Positions 15,672-20,572 of a DNA stretch of 20,572 bases are shown here, one piece after another. Position numbers and translations under genes: made by a program. Below the pieces are notes generated by a model. The model worked only from the letters and a program-made list of their open reading frames with translations, was not told the DNA's origin and ran no database searches. The first letter of the stretch is position 1. The number at the start of each line of letters is the position of its first letter. Origin of the DNA: an uncultured Clostridia bacterium (lineage in GTDB: Bacteria > Bacillota > Clostridia > TANB77 > CAG-508); contig CAKPOC010000014.1 of assembly GCA_934169535.1 (NCBI GenBank), positions 1 to 20,572 of the forward strand, read 5' to 3'.

Positions 15672-15774
15672 TATTTTCACCTCCTTTTGGATTATACAAC
15701 CTATAGTTTTACTATAAGTAAGGATTTTAATTTGCAAGGTGCAAATTAAAAAGCAGTATTTTTCATACTGCTTA
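15672..15774 (-). promoter_or_regulatory. Hairpin-rich leader of rpsF-ssb-rpsR
   Basis: About 100 bases of leader. It contains a perfect 12-bp stem with a 3-base loop at 15725-15751 (TTTTAATTTGCA / TGCAAATTAAAA) and a second stem CTTATAGT / ACTATAGG closer to the start. Ribosomal-protein autoregulation by S6:S18 through such leaders is known in bacteria, but I do not see the conserved CCG element clearly, so the assignment is only a suggestion. Confidence 0.35.
15751..15773 (-). terminator. Possible terminator of the pilin-like gene, overlapping the rpsF start of transcription
   Basis: Stem AAGCAGTAT / ATACTGCTT, loop GAAAA, followed on the minus strand by TTTAATTT. It sits right after the rpsF -10 box, so it could stop read-through from the upstream gene. 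Confidence 0.5.
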
Positions 15775-15803
15775 ATTTTACCATACTTGCTAAGGTTTTG
15801 CAA
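15775..15803 (-). promoter_or_regulatory. Sigma-A type promoter of rpsF-ssb-rpsR
   Basis: Minus strand TTGCAA, 17-base spacer, TAAAAT, with the predicted transcription start about 95 bases before the rpsF ATG. Confidence 0.75.
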
Positions 15804-15814
15804 GGATTTTTTAA

Positions 15815-17575
15815 TTATTTTATAACAATATCATAAGCATCATTATTTTTGTTCCATTTTAATGCACATTCAGATTTTAAGCGTATTACAGGTCTAAACG
15901 CATATTGAGGTATTTCCTTTCTTATTGCTCCGCTAGAACCAATCCACCTGCCTGTTATTCTGTTTGTAAACTTTCCATTTGCTATATCTACAATAGAAAC
16001 CGACTCTTTTTGATTATTTACTCCAGGAGATGCTAGCCAATATCCTGTAGCTTCTTTCTCATTTTCTGCTATATATGGAGCTACTTTTTCTATTTTGTTA
16101 TAATTGCTATATCCTATACTCTTTCCTCTATATTCAATTGCTCCTTGTATAAAACTTCCGGTGTATTCTTTTTCATCTAATTTTGCTACATAGTTTTCAT
16201 TAGTATGTGTTTTATTATACGAATTTATTATAAGTTCTGTTGTAGCACCTCCTATTGCAAATTCTGCCTTATTTTCCGAATCTTTATATGTGCTCCAAGC
16301 ATCAGTATCTAGCATATATGCAATATTTGAGTAAATTTCACTATATAATTTTGTACTTGTTGTTTCTGTAGTAATTCCAGTGCTGCTATCATATTTAACC
16401 GTTCTTCCATATTCACTATGTGTTCCATTTGGAAATTTTGTAAAATACAGGCTATTTAATTTTTTAATTTTGTCATTAGTTATTCTTTTTAATCCTTCTG
16501 AATAATCCCTAGTTATTGTTTCAATATATGCCATATATTTACTTCCATCAACCTTATCTGGAAGATCTGTTGTTGCTCCTGTTGTTTTTCTTCCATATGG
16601 AAGTACTGTATTTTTTACGTAGTTTGTAGATATTAAATAAATGTTGCTATCATCCGCATAAAGAACTTCCCAGCTAGTGTCCTGGTCTGCCTGAATTTCT
16701 CCTGCTTCTGCAGTTTTTACTTTGTAATTTACTTTTTGCCCAAAAATTTCACTTGCAGAATTACTTACATCTGTAGCTGCCAAAATTGGTGTTGTATAGT
16801 AGTATACATCTTTTCCAAAAGTACTATCTGTAATAGTTTCTCCTGTTCTTCCATCTGCAGAATACCCTGAGATTTCAAAGCTAATTTTACTTCCATCTAC
16901 AAGTCCTGTTTCATTTCCTTTTATGGTATAACTTGCAGTTCCGCGTAAATTATTCCATGTAATTGTAACTGGCACATTTAAAATTTTTAGCACTGGTTCA
17001 TTTGTAAAATTATAGTTTGAAAGTATATTTACTGTAAGAGTATCTCCTTCTGTTGCTATAGTTTTATCTGAATTTGAGCTTTCGATAGTGACTACAGATA
17101 TTATTGGAAGATTAACCTTGCTATAGTAGTCCACTGTGTGATTTCCATTTTGAAATGTGTCCTGCATTGTATAATATATTTCGCCATTAAATTCTATTCC
17201 GCTTTTGTAATAAACAGTTAGGGTTTTGTCGTTTACAACATATTTACTTATATCATTATTTAATTTTACATTTAAAAGTTCATTATTGATTGCATAATAA
17301 TTATCAGAATCATTTGGATTTATATCGTTTTCCGGTATGGCTTCCTTTAAATTATATGAGCTTTTATTATCTATTGGCAAAATTCCATTTTTGGCATAAT
17401 ATACTTTTATTTCTTGCTCTAGTAATAAAACGTCACTTTTTACCAAATTAAATTGATTAATTTTATTGGATGAATTTAAACCTACATTTACACTTACTGC
17501 TAAAATTAATAATATTACAATAGTAACAACTAGTGCTATAAGAGTTATTCCTTTTTCATCTTTTAATCTTTTCAT
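15815..17575 (-). CDS. Secreted protein with pilin-like N-terminus and C-terminal DUF6273-like domain (586 aa)
   Basis: Function unknown. The N-terminus MKRLKDEKG-ITLIALVVTIVILLILAV has the form of a type IV prepilin (basic leader, Gly before the cut, about 20 hydrophobic residues), though without the usual Glu5; such proteins are common and multi-copy in uncultured Clostridia. Residues about 150-270 look like beta-rich, Ig-like repeats; the C-terminal 300 residues contain WEVLYADDSNIYLIS, GYWLASPGVNN and YAFRPVIRLKS, typical of the DUF6273 (YWLxSP...RPvi.L) module. GGGGG five bases before the ATG at 17575 favours this start over an ATG at 17587 that has no ribosome-binding site. It is a single gene between two terminators. 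It may be exported or assembled as a pseudopilin; the substrate is unknown. Confidence 0.85.
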   Translation of the reverse strand: MKRLKDEKGITLIALVVTIVILLILAVSVNVGLNSSNKINQFNLVKSDVLLLEQEIKVYYAKNGILPIDNKSSYNLKEAIPENDINPNDSDNYYAINNELLNVKLNNDISKYVVNDKTLTVYYKSGIEFNGEIYYTMQDTFQNGNHTVDYYSKVNLPIISVVTIESSNSDKTIATEGDTLTVNILSNYNFTNEPVLKILNVPVTITWNNLRGTASYTIKGNETGLVDGSKISFEISGYSADGRTGETITDSTFGKDVYYYTTPILAATDVSNSASEIFGQKVNYKVKTAEAGEIQADQDTSWEVLYADDSNIYLISTNYVKNTVLPYGRKTTGATTDLPDKVDGSKYMAYIETITRDYSEGLKRITNDKIKKLNSLYFTKFPNGTHSEYGRTVKYDSSTGITTETTSTKLYSEIYSNIAYMLDTDAWSTYKDSENKAEFAIGGATTELIINSYNKTHTNENYVAKLDEKEYTGSFIQGAIEYRGKSIGYSNYNKIEKVAPYIAENEKEATGYWLASPGVNNQKESVSIVDIANGKFTNRITGRWIGSSGAIRKEIPQYAFRPVIRLKSECALKWNKNNDAYDIVIK

Positions 17576-17625
17576 ATGTTCCCCCATGGCAATATAATTT
17601 TAATGTAATTTTAACACATAAAAAA

Positions 17626-17666
17626 CAAAAAATAAACCCCAATTGCTAATTTAGCAACTTGAGTTT
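17626..17666 (-). terminator. Terminator of the spoIVFB-like gene
   Basis: Minus strand stem of about 14 bp (AAACTCAAGTTGCT with AGCAATTGGGGTTT, two G-U pairs and one mismatch), 5-base loop, followed by ATTTTTTG. It overlaps the last codons and stop of the M50 gene. Confidence 0.75.
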
Positions 17667-18206
17667 TTTGCTTTTTTGTATCATACACTTTATAAAAATA
17701 TATTTCTTATTTTCCTTTAATACTATTAGCCACAAATAAGTTAAACAAATGATTACTACTATATTTTTGTACCTTAAAATAAATAAGCTTGAAAGGATTG
17801 TCAATATAATTATTGTTATATTAGAAATTTGATTTGTAACCATATATGCAGTTGTGCAATCATAGTTTTTCTCTAATATGGCATTTATAATTTTTCCACC
17901 ACTTAATGGATAAATTGGAATAATATTAAATGCAAAAATTATAAAATTGGCCCAAATAATTTCTTTTATTTCAAGATTAAAAGTTTCATTGTTATCCATT
18001 AATAGCTGAAAACTTCCAGCAGCTAATATCAAAATTAAATTTGTAACTGGTCCTCCACTTGCTCTTGCAATTTTTTGTTTTTCGTTTGTACATTTTTTTG
18101 CAATTATATGTCCCGCTTCGTGAAAAAGTTCAAAAATTATCATTAATAAATATATTCTTTTTCTCATTATCACTGCAAGTACCAGCAGCAATAGTATTTT
18201 TTTCAT
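17646..18206 (-). CDS. spoIVFB: SpoIVFB-like M50 site-2 protease, short and lacking the Asp ligand
   Basis: In sporulating Bacilli and Clostridia SpoIVFB cleaves pro-sigma-K in the mother-cell-derived membrane. Here HEAGH (H29, E30, H33) lies in a membrane helix, followed by GGPVTNLILILAAG (residues 51-64) and FNIIPIYPLSGGKI (93-106). Two things are odd. The Asp of the usual PLDGG zinc ligand is Ser102, and the loop of about 25 residues that normally separates the HExxH helix from the next helix is missing (186 aa in total). Activity may therefore be reduced or lost. The start ATG directly follows the stop codon of the M23 gene in its frameshift-restored frame, with AAGGTG seven bases upstream, so the two are translationally coupled as in spoIVFA-spoIVFB. 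Identity rests on the fold motifs and the M23 neighbour. Confidence 0.75.
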   Translation of the reverse strand: MKKILLLLVLAVIMRKRIYLLMIIFELFHEAGHIIAKKCTNEKQKIARASGGPVTNLILILAAGSFQLLMDNNETFNLEIKEIIWANFIIFAFNIIPIYPLSGGKIINAILEKNYDCTTAYMVTNQISNITIIILTILSSLFILRYKNIVVIICLTYLWLIVLKENKKYIFIKCMIQKSKKLKLLN

Positions 18207-19012
18207 TTATAACACCTTGCTCGGATCTATATATCTATCATCTATCTTAACTTCAAAATGCAGATGTGGTCCGAGTTGCCTTTCCGAGTTTGGCCAACTT
18301 TTGCAATTTCTTCTCCTTTTGAAACTTGTTGTCCCTCTGAAACTAATAATTTACTACAATGAGCATATAGAGTTGTTATATTTTCGTTTTCTATTTTTAT
18401 GTGTTTTCCATAGCTTCCTTCTTCAGATGCTAAACTTACAGTTCCATCTATTGCAGCTACAACGGAAGAGCCTTCATTTGCACCTATATCTATTCCATGA
18501 TGATTTCCGGATATAATTTCTGTTGCTTCCCTTTCTCCAAATCCGGATGTAATTCTACCTTCTGCCGGCCAAATTATACCTTTTTCTTTTAATTTTTCTA
18601 CATCTAGCTCTTCTTGACTTTTAGGAGTTTCTTCTACTTGTGCTACATTTTGCTGCTCTTCTACCACACTTTCTTCATTTTTTACTTCTGTATTTTCTTC
18701 TGGCACTTTTTGTTCTGTGGCTGGTTCTTCTATAACCCATTTTCTTATTTTATCTTTAATCACTTCAATATTTATGTCTTTTTTTACATTGTCTTTTATT
18801 GTTTCTGTTATGCTTGCAAAGCTAGTTACATCAGCTCCTCTTGCTGAATAAATAGCAAAATAAATAATCAAACAAATTATGCACTTACGAACTAATCTTT
18901 TTTTCATTTTTCCTTTTGGGCTTTTTTCTCTTACTCCATTATAATTATTTCTTCTTTGATAAATTTCTTCAGCCCTTCTTATTCTTTCTTCTTGTGATAT
19001 AACTCTCTCCAC
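18207..19012 (-). CDS. spoIVFA: SpoIVFA-like membrane protein with M23 (LytM) domain; needs two +1 frameshifts at CGG
   Basis: N-terminal cytoplasmic part (1-43), one membrane helix (about 44-58), a charged Glu-rich linker (about 90-150), then an M23 domain from GIIWPAEGRITSGFGERE: the HHGIDIG zinc motif, GSSVVAAIDGTV, YGKHIKIENENITTLYAHCSKL and GEEIAKVGQT. The family then requires TG-x-x-TGPHLHFE with the second zinc motif HLH. The plain frame instead gives RKGNSDHICILKLR and stops at 18242. Skipping the C of two in-frame CGG codons (18284-18286, then 18271-18273) gives GQTGKATGPHLHFEVKIDD and a 267-aa protein ending at TAA 18207-18209, directly adjacent to the ATG of the M50 gene. Start is GTG with GAGGGA five bases upstream. 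In B. subtilis SpoIVFA holds and controls SpoIVFB. SpoIIQ-like is an alternative label. A double pseudogene mutation or sequencing error would be needed otherwise. Confidence 0.8.
18271..18273 (-). other. Second in-frame CGG, putative +1 frameshift site (M23)
   Basis: Context ACT-CGG-A, in frame only after the first shift. Skipping the C reads GGA (Gly247) and opens GPHLHFE, carrying the zinc ligands. Confidence 0.75.
18284..18286 (-). other. First in-frame CGG, putative +1 frameshift site (M23)
   Basis: Context ACT-CGG-A, codon 243 in the zero frame. Skipping the C reads GGA (Gly243), matching the conserved glycine of GQTG in M23 peptidases. Confidence 0.75.
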
Positions 19013-19068
19013 TTTATCCCTCGCTTAAATAAATATATTTTATAAATTTATATTCATTTAATACTTTT

Positions 19069-19515
19069 TTATACTATAAACATTAAAACTTCAATTATTT
19101 TATTTACAACCTGCCTCATTAATTTTGTATCTACCATTTTTAGTTCTTCTCTATTTTTATATACATTTTGATGATTTTTGCCAACAATTCCTCTTATAAT
19201 AAAATTAGCCTCTACCTCTATTCCTTGGTTTACGCAATTTGCAATTTTGCTTTTTTTATTAGTTATAATAACTTTGCCTATATTTTTGCTGCTTCCTAAA
19301 GCTGAATCTATTAATATTATTTTTGCTTTATTTTTATATAACATAGTTTTATTTATAAAATACAATTTTTCATAATCAACGGGATTATTTTTTGTACCTA
19401 TAATTTTTGTATTTCTTAGTATTTCACTTTTATTTATTAAACTTCCTACCTCTGGCCCAATGCTATCTCCTGCAATTTTTCCATTGCCAATACAAATTAT
19501 AAGTGTATCTTCCAC
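19069..19515 (-). CDS. yyaC: YyaC-like sporulation protein (GPR-related peptidase fold)
   Basis: Family of small proteins related to the spore protease GPR and produced during sporulation; its exact substrate is unknown. 148 aa: IICIGNGKIAGDSIGPEVGSLI near the N-terminus (family pattern GTDrs-GDslGPlvG), NPVDYEKL, IILIDSALGSSKNIGKVII (the second acidic motif IDA-LG) and ANFIIRGIVGKNHQNV. GTG start at 19515 with GGAGG five bases upstream. It follows a 78-aa unknown by 12 bases and precedes the SpoIVFA-like gene by 56 bases, so the block looks like a sporulation operon. Confidence 0.85.
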   Translation of the reverse strand: MEDTLIICIGNGKIAGDSIGPEVGSLINKSEILRNTKIIGTKNNPVDYEKLYFINKTMLYKNKAKIILIDSALGSSKNIGKVIITNKKSKIANCVNQGIEVEANFIIRGIVGKNHQNVYKNREELKMVDTKLMRQVVNKIIEVLMFIV

Positions 19516-19527
19516 CTTTTCCTCCTA

Positions 19528-19764
19528 TTATCTGCTTATTATTATCTCTATGTTTTTATTTTTTGTATATTCTTGATTTATCTTCTGAGAGAATCCTGCA
19601 AGTTCATTTGATACCACTATTGTATTATAATTGTTGCTAATCAATTCATCTATTTTACTATCAACGTCATCTAAATTATTGATTTTGTAAACATCAAAAC
19701 CAAAATTTTCTGCAAATTTAAAGCTTTTTTTGTCATTTTCAGCCTTTATCCACGAAATTTTCAT
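19528..19764 (-). CDS. Small unknown protein (78 aa), V-type ATPase subunit F-like pattern
   Basis: Not recognised with confidence. Cytoplasmic, alternating beta and helical pattern: MKISWIKAENDKKSFKFAEN, VYKINNLDDVDSKIDELI, NNYNTIVVSNELAGFSQKI, IEIIISR. This resembles the short alpha/beta subunit F of V-type ATPases (MKI..I.. start, IVVSNELA middle, hydrophobic end), but no other ATPase genes are nearby. GGAGGG five bases before the ATG at 19764 is decisive; an upstream ATG would start inside a terminator hairpin. It is 12 bases upstream of yyaC and probably co-transcribed, hence perhaps connected with sporulation. Confidence 0.7.
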   Translation of the reverse strand: MKISWIKAENDKKSFKFAENFGFDVYKINNLDDVDSKIDELISNNYNTIVVSNELAGFSQKINQEYTKNKNIEIIISR

Positions 19765-19780
19765 ATTTCCCTCCAACATA

Positions 19781-19812
19781 AAAAACATCCCCTTATATTT
19801 TGGGATGTTTTT
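19781..19812 (-). terminator. Terminator after the HD-domain gene
   Basis: Perfect 11-bp stem AAAAACATCCC / GGGATGTTTTT with a 10-base loop and U-run on the minus strand, 15 bases past the stop codon. Confidence 0.85.
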
Positions 19813-19827
19813 GTGTTTTTATTCAGT

Positions 19828-20385
19828 TTAAATATTATAAAAATATGTAGTTTCTAGGTCTGCTTCATGAAGTAAAAGCGCTACTGGATATTTTTTGTAA
19901 GCTTCACCTAAAGTTCCATATAATTCTTTTGGTTCAGTAAATCCCATATGCCAACGAATAGCGTATTTTTCCTCATTTGTAAGTTTTATGTACTCGGTTA
20001 GCATCATTACAGATTTTTCACCATGACCATATGGAATTGTGTCCTCTATTGTGTAATATGGAACCTTTTCCCATACGCCCAAAGAATTCTTTGCATTTCT
20101 ATAATCTATTTTATAAAAATTAGTTTTGCATATGTCATGAAGCAATGCTGAAATTATTCTACTTTCTTGTGGCATATTAAAATTACTTTTTTCTACTTTT
20201 TCATTAAATATCTCATATACTTTCATGCTATGTTCTAAAAGTCCACCTTCATAATTTCCATGATATCTAGTACTTGCAGGTGCTTTATAAAAGTCTGACT
20301 TTTCTAAAAATTCTAGTAAATTTTCCATTCCTTCTCTGTTCGTTGAACGTAGTAAACTTATAAATTTTTCTTTTAAATTTTCCAT
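19828..20385 (-). CDS. HD-domain hydrolase (185 aa)
   Basis: Predicted metal-dependent phosphohydrolase of the HD superfamily; substrate unknown (nucleotide or nucleic-acid ends are typical). Visible ligands: His in GGLLEHSMKV (H52), the HD pair in SALLHDICK (H83-D84), later His in GHGEKSVMML and IRWHMGF, and Asp in LLHEADLET near the C-terminus. No other domain. It is 15 bases downstream of hemW, with GAAAGGA nine bases before the ATG, and ends in a strong terminator, so it is probably co-transcribed with hemW. Confidence 0.88.
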   Translation of the reverse strand: MENLKEKFISLLRSTNREGMENLLEFLEKSDFYKAPASTRYHGNYEGGLLEHSMKVYEIFNEKVEKSNFNMPQESRIISALLHDICKTNFYKIDYRNAKNSLGVWEKVPYYTIEDTIPYGHGEKSVMMLTEYIKLTNEEKYAIRWHMGFTEPKELYGTLGEAYKKYPVALLLHEADLETTYFYNI

Positions 20386-20400
20386 TTTGTTTTCCTTTCT

Positions 20401-20572
20401 TTATATAAATTCCTCCCAAACAATATTTGCTAAATCTAATCCTTTAGAAGTTAGTTTAATTTTTGTATTATCACATGTAATTAAATTTAATTTTTCAAGC
20501 TTTTTATACTTTTCCCCAAATTTTTCATAAACATCAACTTTAAATTTATAATAAAATTCCGTTTTAGAAATT
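20401..20572 (-). CDS. hemW: Radical SAM HemW-like protein, C-terminal 57 residues only
   Basis: Only the last 57 codons lie in the window; the rest is beyond the right edge. The readable end contains KLEKLNLITCDNTKIKLTSK followed by GLDLANIVWEEFI and a TAA at 20401-20403. This is the typical HemW end (L...gL...... ..LT.kGldlaN.V..eFl). HemW is a radical-SAM, heme-binding chaperone related to coproporphyrinogen III dehydrogenase. The call rests on this C-terminal signature alone. Confidence 0.75.
   Translation of the reverse strand, partial: ISKTEFYYKFKVDVYEKFGEKYKKLEKLNLITCDNTKIKLTSKGLDLANIVWEEFI

Noticed and set aside
15387..15803. Longer 138-aa rpsF
   Set aside because: The extra N-terminus covers the promoter and leader hairpins; the bS6 family starts at MNKYES, which has AAGGAGGTG in front.
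17576..17587. Upstream ATG of the pilin-like gene
   Set aside because: It has no ribosome-binding site; the GGGGG just before 17575 lies inside that extension and serves the downstream ATG.
4956..18286. A systematic sequencing error inserting C before GG
   Set aside because: Not excluded, but hundreds of GG positions in ileS, glyS, polC and the ribosomal genes show no such insertion, so a general motif error is unlikely. Only raw reads can settle it.
18242..19012. Reading the M23 gene as a complete 256-aa protein in one frame
   Set aside because: The C-terminal 14 residues in that frame do not match the M23 family, while the +1, +1 reading matches it exactly and meets the next gene's start codon.
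1..20572. CRISPR arrays, insertion sequences, prophage genes, tRNA or rRNA genes
   Set aside because: I looked for regularly spaced repeats, transposase or integrase motifs, terminal inverted repeats, and CCA/TTCGA-type tRNA arms and found none that hold up.

Overview
The window comes from a low-GC, Gram-positive genome, most likely an uncultured, gut-type member of the Clostridia. Evidence for this: PolC-type replicase, a T-box in front of ileS, alpha2-type glycyl-tRNA synthetase, sortase/LPXTG cell-wall anchoring, Shine-Dalgarno-rich starts, AGA-dominated arginine usage, and a spoIVFA/spoIVFB/yyaC-like sporulation block. Almost everything is on the minus strand; only a small hypothetical gene (2427-2735) and a sortase (13485-14084) are on the plus strand.

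Layout: (1) 1-2310, ileS (3' part missing at the window edge) with a complete isoleucine T-box leader and promoter. (2) 2381-3291, a small plus-strand gene, a small XRE regulator and an AT-rich spacer. (3) 3242-4856, glyS with promoter and terminator, preceded by a cluster of DnaA-box-like 9-mers. (4) 4874-13324, the conserved chain pyrH-frr-uppS-cdsA-rseP-polC, followed by a small DUF1294 membrane protein; dxr and proS, often found in this chain, are absent. (5) 13485-14555, a sortase and a tiny LPXTG substrate, convergent, sharing a bidirectional terminator. (6) 14630-15803, rpsF-ssb-rpsR with promoter and a hairpin-rich leader. (7) 15815-17575, a large secreted protein with a pilin-like N-terminus. 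(8) 17634-19764, a sporulation block: a 78-aa unknown, yyaC, spoIVFA-like M23 protein and spoIVFB-like M50 protein. (9) 19781-20572, an HD-domain hydrolase and the C-terminal end of hemW.

The most striking observation is a recurring +1 frameshift at CGG codons. Two genes (DUF1294 protein, one site; M23/SpoIVFA-like protein, two tandem sites) lose their conserved C-termini in the plain reading frame. In all three places the break is at an in-frame CGG followed by a base that makes GGN: skipping the C restores the family sequence exactly and places a conserved glycine. By eye I find no other in-frame CGG in the roughly 6,200 codons of this window, although CGT, CGC, CGA, AGA and AGG are all used for arginine. 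Thus all three in-frame CGG codons are frameshift sites. This suggests that CGG is not an ordinary sense codon in this organism and is instead a +1 frameshifting signal (programmed or tolerated). The main competing explanation is sequencing error.

Secondary oddities: the SpoIVFB-like protease lacks the conserved Asp zinc ligand (Ser instead) and a loop; the RseP-like protease lacks its PDZ region; PolC has a proline-rich acidic linker; and DnaA boxes sit beside glyS.
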